Assembly (NCBI GenBank): GCA_910589195.1
Contig: CAJUTC010000050.1
Location: 477 to 21,028 of the forward strand
DNA from: an uncultured Lachnospiraceae bacterium
GTDB taxonomy: Bacteria; Bacillota; Clostridia; Lachnospirales; Lachnospiraceae
DNA length: 20,552 nucleotides
Direction of reading: 5' to 3'
Within the stretch, counting starts at the first letter, position 1. Every line of letters begins with the position of its first letter. Positions 7,644-15,383 of the stretch are shown here, piece after piece. The notes below the pieces were generated by a model. The model did no database searches. It saw nothing but the letters and a program-made list of their open reading frames with translations, and was not told the DNA's origin. The position numbers and the translations under genes were made by a program.

Positions 7644-9017
7644 CTAACGGCTGGAGAGGTTACGCCTCTCCAGCTTTTTAAATAGCCGTATCAGCACAAA
7701 TACAGCCGCTGCCGCCAGCACCACTTCCGCTGTAAACTGGGCATAAGCCAATCCATATAAGGGGAATAGGTAATTCCACAAATACAGTGCCGGAATTTCC
7801 AGTACAATTTTCCTCATAATGGCAAAAATCAGCGCTTCCCGCCCCATTCCTACTGCCTGAAAGACCCCTACCGCAAGAAAATCCATGCACAGAAACGGAA
7901 GGCCTAAACAAAAGCCACGCAGAAACCGGGTTCCGTATGCAATAATGGTTTCATTTTTCATAAACAGACCAATCACGTGTCCGGCTCCGGCAAAATATAC
8001 AGCAAACACTATTACAGTAAATCCAATTATGGATTTCGCTGAAAAAAAGATGGTATCTTTCATTCGTTTATGATTGCCGCTGGAATAATTATAACTGATC
8101 AGCGGCATAATCCCCTGGGAAAGACCTAAAGCAATATACATGGGCACCATATTAACCTTTTGGGAAATCCCCATGGCAGCCACAGCGTCCGGCCCATAAG
8201 ATGATGTAAAATTGTTTAAAATTGTCATTCCAGTTACATTTAAAAGGTTTTGGATCGATGCCGGAATCCCAACACCGCAAATTCCTAACACAATCGCCCG
8301 GTTCAAAGAAAACTTTCCGGGAGCAATGGATACATATGTGTTGCCTCTTTTAAGAAACAGCAATACAAGAAAATATATGCAGGCAATGCAGTTGGAAAGG
8401 AATGTGGCAAGACCTGCCCCTGCTGCTCCCATATTCAGTCCCCAGGGAAGAATAAAAATCGGATCCAGAATAATATTTAGCAGACATCCGCTCATCGTTC
8501 CCAGGCTGGCATGAAGGGCCGCTCCTTCCGAGCGCACCATATAAGCCATAACAACATTCATAATAGCCGGAACTGCCCCAAAGCTGACGGTCCATTTCAT
8601 GTACGCGGCTGTTGCCGCTGCCGTTTCCGCATCAGCGCCCAGCAAATTTAAAAGCGGTGTTTTAAATATGGTACACAAACAAGCAAACAGGCATCCGCAA
8701 AACAGCGCACAGTAAAATCCAAATGCAGAACTTCGTTTCACGGTTTCAAATTCTTTTCTTCCCAGCGCGCGGCTCATCATACTGGAAGTACCTACGCCAA
8801 ACAAATTATTTATGGCATTAAACGCCAGGAGGACCGGGGCTGCCAGCGTTACTGCCGCATTCTGTACCGGATTATTAATCATCCCAACAAAATAAGTATC
8901 TGCCAAGTTATAAATTACCATTACCAGTGAACTTAAAATCGTGGGAATGGCTAACTGAGCCACTGCTTTTTGCACGGGGACCCGCTCAAATAGCTCTAAT
9001 TTCTTTTCATCCTGCAT
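7644..9017 (-). CDS. MATE family efflux transporter (first copy)
   Basis: A 457-aa integral membrane protein of the multi-antimicrobial extrusion family, which exports drugs or metabolites in exchange for Na+ or H+. About 12 membrane segments are visible. The family-typical amino end PTILSSLVMVIYNLADTYFVG (about residues 26-46, written in part: PTILSSLVMVIYNLADTYF) and the mid-protein repeat beginning GICGVGIPASIQNLLNVTG are present, along with GLSQGIMPLISYNYSSGN in the second half. Length is usual. The start at 9017 is preceded by AAAGGAG seven bases upstream. It has its own promoter (9090-9118) and converges on carB with only two bases between the stop codons. The substrate cannot be inferred. 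It is distinct in sequence from the second MATE gene at 15380. Confidence 0.93.
   Translation of the reverse strand: MQDEKKLELFERVPVQKAVAQLAIPTILSSLVMVIYNLADTYFVGMINNPVQNAAVTLAAPVLLAFNAINNLFGVGTSSMMSRALGRKEFETVKRSSAFGFYCALFCGCLFACLCTIFKTPLLNLLGADAETAAATAAYMKWTVSFGAVPAIMNVVMAYMVRSEGAALHASLGTMSGCLLNIILDPIFILPWGLNMGAAGAGLATFLSNCIACIYFLVLLFLKRGNTYVSIAPGKFSLNRAIVLGICGVGIPASIQNLLNVTGMTILNNFTSSYGPDAVAAMGISQKVNMVPMYIALGLSQGIMPLISYNYSSGNHKRMKDTIFFSAKSIIGFTVIVFAVYFAGAGHVIGLFMKNETIIAYGTRFLRGFCLGLPFLCMDFLAVGVFQAVGMGREALIFAIMRKIVLEIPALYLWNYLFPLYGLAYAQFTAEVVLAAAAVFVLIRLFKKLERRNLSSR
7650..7679 (+). terminator. Intrinsic terminator of carB, inside the 3' end of the convergent MATE gene
   Basis: A perfect 10-bp GC-rich stem, GCTGGAGAGG/CCTCTCCAGC (7650-7659 with 7665-7674), has a five-base loop and is followed by five T. 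It starts nine bases after the carB stop. On the minus strand the same bases encode the last residues of the MATE protein (LERRNLSSR), and there is no U tract in that direction, so it should act only on carB. Confidence 0.9.
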
Positions 9018-9089
9018 TACTTTACTCCTTTATCCGTTTGCTGTGCCTGCTTCTGACTGCTTCTGGCTATCTTCTCTTTTTATTTTTTC

Positions 9090-9118
9090 ATTCTATCATA
9101 CGTATCCGCTTCATTCAA
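9090..9118 (-). promoter_or_regulatory. Promoter of the first MATE gene
   Basis: On the minus strand TTGAAT (9113-9118) and TAGAAT (9090-9095) are separated by 17 bases. The start point would be near 9083, giving a leader of about 65 bases. No operator palindrome was seen. Confidence 0.6.
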
Positions 9119-9246
9119 GGTACATTGGTAAAATCGCCAAAGCTTACATCCATCGCTTAAAAACAGAAACGTATTTTTTTGTTTTTTTCCTATATTTTTA
9201 TGCACATTGCATTATTTTCCCTAAATATTTTTTAGCAAAAGATTGA

Positions 9247-9275
9247 TAGACAAAAAAAAATTTAGATGCTATGAT
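9247..9275 (+). promoter_or_regulatory. Promoter of the riboswitch-permease-guanine deaminase operon
   Basis: TAGACA (9247-9252) and TATGAT (9270-9275), each five of six to consensus, are separated by 17 bases. Transcription would start near 9282, about 25 bases before the riboswitch aptamer. Confidence 0.7.
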
Positions 9276-9306
9276 AAGAATACAAACAGAAACCAATCAT
9301 ATTTAT

Positions 9307-9375
9307 TAATTATGTATATTTCGGGAATCGGCCCGAAGTTTCTACCAACTGCCGTAAGAGTTGACTACATGATTA
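9307..9375 (+). ncRNA. Purine riboswitch aptamer, guanine-type (C at the specificity position)
   Basis: The RNA folds as the three-way junction of the purine riboswitch. P1 is 9307-9316 with 9366-9375 (ten pairs, one G-U). P2 is 9320-9325 with 9332-9337. P3 is 9346-9350 with 9359-9363. The J2/3 core GTTTCTAC (9338-9345) is identical to the classic xpt aptamer, and loops L2 (ending GG, 9330-9331) and L3 (CCGTAA) keep the kissing bases. The base equivalent to position 74 is C9365, which in known members pairs with guanine or hypoxanthine; adenine types have U. P2 is six pairs, L2 is six bases and L3 is one base shorter than in xpt, so affinity or specificity could differ. It precedes a purine permease and guanine deaminase, consistent with a guanine-like ligand. 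Confidence 0.92.
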
Positions 9376-9394
9376 TATGTAGCCAGCTTTTTTT
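9360..9394 (+). terminator. Riboswitch-controlled intrinsic terminator
   Basis: The arm GTTGACTACAT (9360-9370) pairs with ATGTAGCCAGC (9377-9387) across a six-base loop: ten pairs including one G-U, with a single A-C mismatch, followed at once by seven T (9388-9394). The 5' arm uses the 3' strands of P1 and P3 and the ligand-contacting C9365, so the terminator and folded aptamer cannot coexist. Ligand should therefore prevent termination, as in the adenine pbuE riboswitch. The 3' arm AGCCAGC can also pair with GCTGGCT at 9416-9422, a possible further alternative. Confidence 0.82.
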
Positions 9395-9587
9395 GTGTTC
9401 ATTTTTCCCACTTCTGCTGGCTGTGATTGGAAAAACTTGCTTAATGATCGCAGGATAACAATTTACAGAAAAGGAGGGTTGCGCAAAGACCGTTGGATGC
9501 GGCGACTTTAACAGCGTTCACCGGAGATAAGATAAATTCAGTTCCAAATATGGTTCAAACTCAATCTTATTTTAAGGAGGAAACATT
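9395..9587 (+). other. Downstream leader between terminator and permease gene, with an unexplained ribosome site
   Basis: No standard gene lies here. AGGAGG at 9472-9477 has no ATG or GTG at a normal distance. A possible 32-codon frame from TTG (9493) would end at 9591, its TGA overlapping the permease ATG as ATGA, but the 15-base spacing is poor. TTGCGCAA (9479-9486) is a perfect palindrome. The permease has its own AAGGAGG at 9574-9580. Confidence 0.35.
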
Positions 9588-10997
9588 ATGAGCACAAAAT
9601 TAGAGCATCTGTTTCAGCTAAAAGAACACAATACCACCATAAAAACGGAAGTCTTAGCCGGAATTACCACATTTATTACCATCGCCTATATTTTAATTTT
9701 AAACCCCCAGATTTTGTCTGACCCTTATGTGATTGCAGGTGACGGGTCTATGGCGGAGAAAATTTCAAACGGCGTATTTATCGGAACCTGTATCGGCGCA
9801 TTTATCGGAACTATGTTATGCGCCCTATATGCAAAAGTACCCTTTGCCCAAGCGCCTGGAATGGGATTAAACGCATTTTTTGCCTATACAGTTGTTCTTG
9901 GTATGGGGTATACTTATAACCAAGCGCTGGTAATTGTTTTTCTCTCTGGCATCTTCTTCATTATAATTACAGCAATTGGTCTTCGGGAAGCGATTATCCG
10001 CTCCATCCCTGACGCGGTAAAATCAGCCATTACGCCAGGCGTAGGTTTATTTATCACAATTATTGGCTTAAAGAATGCCGGAATTGTGGTGTCCAATTCG
10101 GCAACCCTTGTAGGAATGGTTGATTTTTCTCAATGGCGCGTCGCGGATGGCAACACCACATTAATTTTCAGTGCATTAACCGCATTAATCGGCCTGGTAA
10201 TTATGGGGGTACTGCATGTGCGAAAGGTAAAAGGCTCTATCTTCCTTGGGATCCTTTCCGCAACTTTAATCGGGATTCCTTTTGGCATCACCCATATCGC
10301 TAACCTGGATATGAATCTGGGAATGAAGTTTCAGGATTTTGCAGAAGTATCGTTCTTAAGCATGGATTTTGCCGGGCTATTTGCCGGCCCCAATTGGATT
10401 GAAACCCTATTTACTGTTTTCATGCTGGTAATCAGTTTTTCTTTAGTTAACATGTTTGACTCTATTGGCACTCTGCTGGGAGCTGCCAGGCAATCTGGCA
10501 TGATTGATGAAAATGGAGAAGTCATCCGCATGAAGCAGGCTCTGATGTCTGACGCAATTTCAACAGCGGCTGGAGCCATGGTAGGAACCTCCACTATTAC
10601 AACAGTCGTAGAATCCAGCTCCGGAATCGCTGCTGGCGGAAGGACTGGTTTAACCAGCCTGGTTACCGCGCTGCTGTTTCTGGGCGCAATCCTTTTCGCC
10701 CCTATCGTCAACGTGATTCCTTCTGCTGCAACCGCTCCTGCTCTGATTTTTGTAGGAATTTTAATGCTTGGAAATATTAAAGATGTGGATTTCAGTAATA
10801 TGAGTAATGCCCTGCCTGCCTTCTGCACAATTATTTTTATGCCATTTACCTATTCCATCGCAAATGGAGTTGCCTTTGGTTTAATTACTTATTGCCTGAT
10901 GAATCTGTGCACCGGAAAAAAGCAGAATGTAAAAGCATTGACCTTTGTCATTTCTTTTGTGTTTATTATCCGGTATGCATTTATGACATTAGGGTAA
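9588..10997 (+). CDS. AzgA-type (NCS2-like) adenine/guanine/hypoxanthine permease
   Basis: A 469-aa cytoplasmic-membrane purine:proton symporter candidate. Family hallmarks seen: AGITTFITIAYILILNPQIL near residues 23-42, given in part as ITTFITIAYILILNPQ; QAPGMGLNAFFAYTVVLGMG (about 86-105); FSLVNMFDSIGTLLGAA with its conserved Asp (about 285-301); and VVESSSGIAAGGRTGLTSL (about 340-358). These are typical of PbuG/PbuO/AzgA proteins that import guanine and hypoxanthine, and length is normal. The start is seven bases after AAGGAGG (9574-9580). It is the first gene after the purine riboswitch and is followed 16 bases on by guanine deaminase, so the operon would import a purine and then deaminate guanine. 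Exact substrate is inferred from context. Confidence 0.95.
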   Translation: MSTKLEHLFQLKEHNTTIKTEVLAGITTFITIAYILILNPQILSDPYVIAGDGSMAEKISNGVFIGTCIGAFIGTMLCALYAKVPFAQAPGMGLNAFFAYTVVLGMGYTYNQALVIVFLSGIFFIIITAIGLREAIIRSIPDAVKSAITPGVGLFITIIGLKNAGIVVSNSATLVGMVDFSQWRVADGNTTLIFSALTALIGLVIMGVLHVRKVKGSIFLGILSATLIGIPFGITHIANLDMNLGMKFQDFAEVSFLSMDFAGLFAGPNWIETLFTVFMLVISFSLVNMFDSIGTLLGAARQSGMIDENGEVIRMKQALMSDAISTAAGAMVGTSTITTVVESSSGIAAGGRTGLTSLVTALLFLGAILFAPIVNVIPSAATAPALIFVGILMLGNIKDVDFSNMSNALPAFCTIIFMPFTYSIANGVAFGLITYCLMNLCTGKKQNVKALTFVISFVFIIRYAFMTLG

Positions 10998-11013
10998 ATC
11001 GGGAGGAATTAAG

Positions 11014-12306
11014 ATGAAAACGGATTCTTGGATTTTAAAAGGAATGATTTGTTACAGCAAAACAAAAGATGAATTGGCTGTTTTGGAAAACGGGTATCTG
11101 ATATGCTGCCAAGGAATTTTGCAGGGCGTTTATCCGGTAATCCCGGAGGAATTTCGGACCCTTCCCTTAACGGATTATGGCGACGCTTTAATTTTTCCTG
11201 GTATGGCGGATCTTCACCTTCATGCCCCTCAGTATCCCTTCTGTGGTCTGGGAATGGATCTGGAACTGCTGGAATGGCTGGAAACCCATACCTTTCCGGA
11301 AGAAAGCCGCTATCAATCCTTGGACTATGCAGAGCAAGCCTACACCATCTTTACAGAAGATTTAGCCTGCAGCCCAACCACAAGAGCTGTCATTTTTGGC
11401 ACCATCCACACCCCCGCTACAAAGCTTTTGATGGATAAGCTGGATGCCACCAATCTGAAAACTTACGTAGGCAAGGTAAATATGGATCAAAATTGCCCGG
11501 ATTGTTTAAGAGAATCTGATGCCGTTTCCGCATTAGAAGACACCAAAAACTGGCTTTTGGACACAATGGACGCATATAAAAACACGAAACCTATATTAAC
11601 CCCTCGTTTTGTCCCCACTTGCAGCACTGACTTGATGGAAGGTCTGGGAGCCCTTCAGAAGCAGTATCGCCTGCCTGTCCAGTCCCACCTTTCGGAAAAC
11701 CCGTCAGAAGTTGACTGGGTTAGGCAGCTTCACCCCTGGTCTTCTTGTTATGGTGATGTTTATGACCATTTTGGACTATTTGGAGCAAAATCCGGCACTA
11801 ACTGTCCTGCCATTATGGCTCACTGCGTCTATTCTTCAAAAGAAGAAATTCAACGGCTCAAGCAAAATAGCGTATATATCGCCCACTGTCCTCAGTCCAA
11901 TACGAATCTTTCCTCTGGAATCGCGCCCATACGCCGCTACTTGGAGCAAGGTCTTTTGGTCGGTCTGGGAACGGATCTGGCCGGCGGAGCAAACTTGTCT
12001 ATGTTCCGCTGTATTACAGACGCAGTGGCAGTATCAAAGCTTTACTGGCGCTTAGTTGATTCTTCTGCCAAGCCTTTAACCATGGAAGAGGGATTTTATC
12101 TTGCCACCATCGGCGGCGGCTCCTTCTTTGGGAAAATAGGAAGCTTTGAAAAAGGCTATGAAGCAGACGTTTTGATTGCCGATGATTCTATGATTCCCCG
12201 CTCATCAAGCTGGGGAATCCGGGAGCGGCTTACCCGTTTCCTTTATCTGTCAGGCGAAAAAGGAAAACTGATAGGAAAATATGTTGCTGGGGTAAAGATA
12301 TTTTAA
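11014..12306 (+). CDS. guaD: Guanine deaminase (amidohydrolase family)
   Basis: This cytoplasmic zinc enzyme converts guanine to xanthine and ammonia. The 430-aa protein has the amidohydrolase metal and catalytic set: HxH at His68/His70 (MADLHLHAPQYPF), SHLSEN with His225 and Glu228, AHC with His270, and GTD with Asp321, followed by GGANLSM. The HAPQ motif and the SHLSENPSE and AHCVYSS segments are characteristic of guanine deaminase rather than of other family members. Start: ATG at 11014 after GGGAGGAA. It is 16 bases downstream of the permease and shares its riboswitch leader, which gives independent support. A 17-bp hairpin terminator follows. All key residues are present; confidence in the reaction is high. 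Confidence 0.95.
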   Translation: MKTDSWILKGMICYSKTKDELAVLENGYLICCQGILQGVYPVIPEEFRTLPLTDYGDALIFPGMADLHLHAPQYPFCGLGMDLELLEWLETHTFPEESRYQSLDYAEQAYTIFTEDLACSPTTRAVIFGTIHTPATKLLMDKLDATNLKTYVGKVNMDQNCPDCLRESDAVSALEDTKNWLLDTMDAYKNTKPILTPRFVPTCSTDLMEGLGALQKQYRLPVQSHLSENPSEVDWVRQLHPWSSCYGDVYDHFGLFGAKSGTNCPAIMAHCVYSSKEEIQRLKQNSVYIAHCPQSNTNLSSGIAPIRRYLEQGLLVGLGTDLAGGANLSMFRCITDAVAVSKLYWRLVDSSAKPLTMEEGFYLATIGGGSFFGKIGSFEKGYEADVLIADDSMIPRSSSWGIRERLTRFLYLSGEKGKLIGKYVAGVKIF

Positions 12307-12365
12307 TGAAATTCTTTGCAAGCTGTTATTTACCAGCGCATTTTGCCGGAACTTCATAATAATTT

Positions 12366-12411
12366 CGCCGCAGGCAGCAGATAATTTTGCCATCTGCTGC
12401 CTGCGGCGTTT
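12366..12411 (+). terminator. Strong hairpin ending the permease-guaD operon
   Basis: A perfect 17-bp GC-rich stem, CGCCGCAGGCAGCAGAT (12366-12382) with its complement at 12392-12408, has a nine-base loop and is followed by TTTCTC. The stem is very stable but the T tract is short, so it may act as a terminator, an RNA 3'-end protector, or both. It lies 60 bases past guaD. Confidence 0.75.
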
Positions 12412-12525
12412 CTCATCACACTACTATTTGTTATTTCCCATCTGGCTTGCCTCTAATTTGCTTATTGGCAATTATACTTCATCCGATGGTGATATTATCC
12501 CATTTCATTCCATTTTCTGTATTTT

Positions 12526-14358
12526 TCAATCCATCGGGTAACATACTTCTTGTTTTCCTAACGAAACCTTCAAGCTAAGGTTGGCGGTCTGTGACACCAT
12601 ATCCTCCGGAATCTGGAAGTACAGTTCGCCTTCTTTTGATTCACCGGGATCCAAATAAGTGCCTACTAGGCATTTTCCATTTGTAATCAGATCCACGCAA
12701 TCATATTCTTCATCTCCATTTGTATTAACAAGCTGGATAATCGGGTCTTCCCCAACTCGGTAAAGCATCGGCATAAACCCATCGTTCTCAGTTCCTTTAT
12801 TTGTGATGGTAAAGGAACACCTGGCAAACTGGTATCCTTCATCTGCCGTATATCGGTACATCCCTTCGTCAAATTCCTTTATTACCTGTCCGGAATGGTA
12901 CACGATAGACCAATTTCCCAATATGATTTCCTCGTCCTTTTCCAGCATGGATTTTCCGCTTGTGTGATCTAACAAAGTAGCATAAGCATCCGGCTCATTA
13001 ATGTGATGATAAATATAGTGCAGCACATCCGCCGACGTGGGATCCGGATATTCCACGGTCTGATCCCTGTTGGTCATTATGCTTTCCGGCGGCAATTCCA
13101 TTACATTTCCAATATGGCGAATCAGCGTTCTAGTAGATGCCTCATATAAGTCAACCGACGTACTGGATACGATCTGCTGTACATTTGTATCATTTCCTCC
13201 ATATGTCTGGTAATAATCCCCATATTCAAGATTGGGTGTCAATACCAGAAGATAATCTGCTTCCGCAACAGAAGCCGGGAACTCCTCTGCCGGAAGTCCC
13301 ATCATAAAATCTCCCATTACCTGCAGTGGGGAAGCAAACCCTTTAAACTCCTCTGACTGAAGATTCCGGTAACAGGCAATTACCTTTTTCCCTTCTATTT
13401 GAATGCCTTCTGCCTGTCCTTCTTCCAACACCTCCCCTTCCGGCGCCGCTTCTTCCTCCGGCTGGTTTTCCCCTTCCTGTCCTTCCTCTGGTTGCAGATT
13501 TTCCTGAGTTTCTTGCAGTTCCAATGTTTCCCCTACCGTAACCATCATATCGGTATCAAACCAGTCCTCTCCCAGCAGGGAAGATTCTGACTTTAAAAAG
13601 CGTCCATTTGAACCAGACTCCAGCCTCGGGACAAGTGTATCCCTCATATACGCAATGTAAGCAATTGCCTCATCCATGGTTTTTGCCTGAATCCGATCGG
13701 GCCTGGAAGATGTGTAGAAATAAACGGATTTCCAGTCATCCTCTGTCCATCCATTATAATATCCGCTTTCTTCCAAAGCATCTCCTACCGCTGGAACCGC
13801 AATCGGTTTCTCCTTCACCCATTCATCCATGGCTTCTTTTAATTTGCTTCCATATTTGCTGCCTTCCGGAATCCCATTGATAATATTTACCACAGTCTGT
13901 CCGTCTAAATCATCGGCGGCTGCAATCATAGGCCAAAAACAATCATAAGGCGAAAACGAATCTCCAAGCGCTTTCCAAAACTCTTCTCCCTGTGTATTCA
14001 CACTGTCCAGGTACTGCTTTGCATATTGGGAACTATCCGGATAGTCAACCTGGAATGCCCTGTTTACCCAGGAAGAATTTTCTTCCGCCTGGCCTTGGTA
14101 CTCGATTGCGCACAGAAGGGCGGTAGCCTTAAACTTTTGGCTTGCCGAACTTTCCCCTGACGACGCTTCCTGTTTTAGCACTTCCAAATCCAGTTCGTCC
14201 TTATGTTCTGTCACGTACTCTTCCAGGCTTTTTGCCTTTTGGGCATTCTTCCAATAGCCCTCTGCCACCGTACTTTTCCCTACGCACCCAGAAAGGCAGG
14301 CCAGCAGAAAAACACTTAAGGCAATGCCTGACTGTTTCCTGAATTCTTTTCTTTTCAT
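12526..14358 (-). CDS. Secreted lipoprotein of unknown function, 610 aa
   Basis: I do not recognise the family. A basic amino end, a hydrophobic run (residues 11-22) and a lipobox LSGC with Cys25 predict export and lipid anchoring to the outer face of the membrane. Residues about 45-270 look alpha-helical and charged. A linker at about 275-320 is very rich in Glu, Gln, Gly and Pro (PEEGQEGENQPEEEAAPEGE is part of it). The next ~130 residues form a mixed domain beginning KVIACYRN. The final ~120 residues, ending LDPGESKEGELYFQIPED, resemble the Telokin-like/DUF4352 beta-sandwich seen in other Firmicute lipoproteins (weak, by eye). The start follows AGGAGGA by about eight bases. It stands alone, convergent with guaD. 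No catalytic motif is evident. Confidence 0.85.
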   Translation of the reverse strand: MKRKEFRKQSGIALSVFLLACLSGCVGKSTVAEGYWKNAQKAKSLEEYVTEHKDELDLEVLKQEASSGESSASQKFKATALLCAIEYQGQAEENSSWVNRAFQVDYPDSSQYAKQYLDSVNTQGEEFWKALGDSFSPYDCFWPMIAAADDLDGQTVVNIINGIPEGSKYGSKLKEAMDEWVKEKPIAVPAVGDALEESGYYNGWTEDDWKSVYFYTSSRPDRIQAKTMDEAIAYIAYMRDTLVPRLESGSNGRFLKSESSLLGEDWFDTDMMVTVGETLELQETQENLQPEEGQEGENQPEEEAAPEGEVLEEGQAEGIQIEGKKVIACYRNLQSEEFKGFASPLQVMGDFMMGLPAEEFPASVAEADYLLVLTPNLEYGDYYQTYGGNDTNVQQIVSSTSVDLYEASTRTLIRHIGNVMELPPESIMTNRDQTVEYPDPTSADVLHYIYHHINEPDAYATLLDHTSGKSMLEKDEEIILGNWSIVYHSGQVIKEFDEGMYRYTADEGYQFARCSFTITNKGTENDGFMPMLYRVGEDPIIQLVNTNGDEEYDCVDLITNGKCLVGTYLDPGESKEGELYFQIPEDMVSQTANLSLKVSLGKQEVCYPMD

Positions 14359-14704
14359 CCCTTTTTCCTCCTCTTATTTCAAACGCATTCCCTTCCTGCC
14401 ATCACGTCCACATTTATTGTTTCCTTGTGTGCTTGTTCACTTTCCGGCGGAATGTATTCCTGAAACACTTTTCGTATGGAAACACCGTTTTCTGGAACGC
14501 CTGCTCCTTAACTGTGTGTTTCCCTGTCAGAAAAGGAATATGCACAATAAAACTTTACCGTATTTTCCTAATTTATGCAATAGAAACCTTACATTTTCCG
14601 CCGCAAATCCTTATCCTCAGTAGACCATGGATATTGCGTTATCACAGCCAATTCTTTTCTCATCTGTAAACGGATAAAGCGCAGACTAAACCAAATTTTC
14701 TATC
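14359..14704. other. Gap between lipoprotein and marR promoter; nothing recognised
   Basis: Open frames here are short and lack ribosome sites. It should contain the lipoprotein promoter on the minus strand, but I find no convincing -35/-10 pair. No repeats or RNA structures were recognised. Confidence 0.4.
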
Positions 14705-14733
14705 TTGACATAAGTATGAAATCATACTATACT
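14705..14733 (+). promoter_or_regulatory. Promoter of the marR-MATE operon
   Basis: A perfect -35 TTGACA (14705-14710) and TATACT (14728-14733) are exactly 17 bases apart, predicting a strong promoter with start near 14740. The spacer is almost wholly filled by a palindromic operator, so repressor binding would block polymerase. Confidence 0.88.
14713..14728. promoter_or_regulatory. MarR operator 1, between -35 and -10
   Basis: The 16-bp palindrome AGTATGA-AA-TCATACT lies inside the promoter spacer. Its size and symmetry suit a MarR dimer. The flanking bases from 14707 are part of a longer 22-bp element repeated in inverse orientation at 14752-14773. MarR binding is inferred from position upstream of marR. 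Confidence 0.8.
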
Positions 14734-14751
14734 ACATCAATACGGCTAACA

Positions 14752-14767
14752 AGTATGATTTCATACT
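14752..14767. promoter_or_regulatory. MarR operator 2, just downstream of the start point
   Basis: AGTATGA-TT-TCATACT, extended to eight-base arms (14751-14768), starts about +12. With bases to 14773 it is an exact 22-bp inverted copy of 14707-14728. Two sites about 39 bp centre to centre suggest cooperative or looped repression. Confidence 0.8.
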
Positions 14768-14927
14768 TATGTCCACTATTCCAAACAACTTTTCTGGATA
14801 GGATAGGAAACGAATCAGATTATATGAAATGTACGCCTCATAAATTATGCGCCTCAGACAAAAATCATCTTACAAAATCAGGCACAAAGAAAATCCGAGC
14901 GTACATATAAAAAACAAGGAGGCCACT

Positions 14928-15383
14928 ATGGATCAAAATAATTTTAAGCAAAATGAAGATTTGCTGGAATTTAACCGTCTGAATCAGAAAATTAATGAGT
15001 GCTACCATGAAGTTGCCGCAAAGCAGAAGCTGTCTGACAGCGCTTTTTGGATTTTGCTCTGTATACTGGATTTAGGGGATGGATGCCTGCAAAAGGATAT
15101 CTGCAGCTTTCTCTGTATGAATAAACAAACTGTGAATTCTTCCGTTAGAAATCTGGAGAAAAATGGGTTTATTTCGTTAAAACCGGGAACCGGACGCAGG
15201 ATGCAAATTTATTTAACAGAATCCGGCAGATCTTTGATGGAGGAAAAAATCTACCCGGTAGCCAAAGCTGAAAGCCAGGTTTTTGATGAGATGCCAGTTT
15301 CAGACAGAAAAGAACTCCTCCGATTGACAAATGCCTATCTGGTACAGTTCCGAAAAAAAGTTAAGGAGGCCGGAATTACATGA
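14928..15383 (+). CDS. MarR family transcriptional regulator
   Basis: A 151-aa winged-helix repressor. The central region shows the family pattern: helix LSDSAFWILLCILDLGDG, then LQKDICSFLCMNKQTVNSSV as helix-turn-helix (about residues 63-82), followed by RNLEKNGFISLKPGTGRRMQ, whose recognition wing carries Gly-Arg-Arg, and LTESGRSLMEEK. The flanking helices would form the dimer. The ATG at 14928 is chosen because AAGGAGG (14916-14922) lies five bases upstream; an earlier start at 14847 lacks one. It overlaps the MATE gene by ATGA, so the two are translationally coupled. Two palindromes in its own promoter imply autorepression relieved by a small ligand, likely a MATE substrate (inference). 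Confidence 0.94.
   Translation: MDQNNFKQNEDLLEFNRLNQKINECYHEVAAKQKLSDSAFWILLCILDLGDGCLQKDICSFLCMNKQTVNSSVRNLEKNGFISLKPGTGRRMQIYLTESGRSLMEEKIYPVAKAESQVFDEMPVSDRKELLRLTNAYLVQFRKKVKEAGIT

Noticed and set aside
9247..9394. Adenine-type assignment for the purine riboswitch
   Set aside because: The specificity position is C9365, not U, even though the expression platform resembles the adenine pbuE type.
9243..9458. 71-codon frame across the riboswitch
   Set aside because: It starts at the promoter -35 region and runs through the aptamer and terminator, whose RNA structure explains the sequence.
10331..10828. 165-codon minus-strand frame inside the permease gene
   Set aside because: Antisense shadow of a well-conserved permease; no ribosome site or recognisable domain.
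12480..12545. CCGATGG/CCATCGG pair after the lipoprotein gene as a terminator
   Set aside because: The loop is about 44 bases and no U tract follows.
14752..14790. Divergent promoter on the minus strand at operator 2
   Set aside because: A TGGACA-like -35 is present but no reasonable -10 follows, and no gene reads away from it for several hundred bases.
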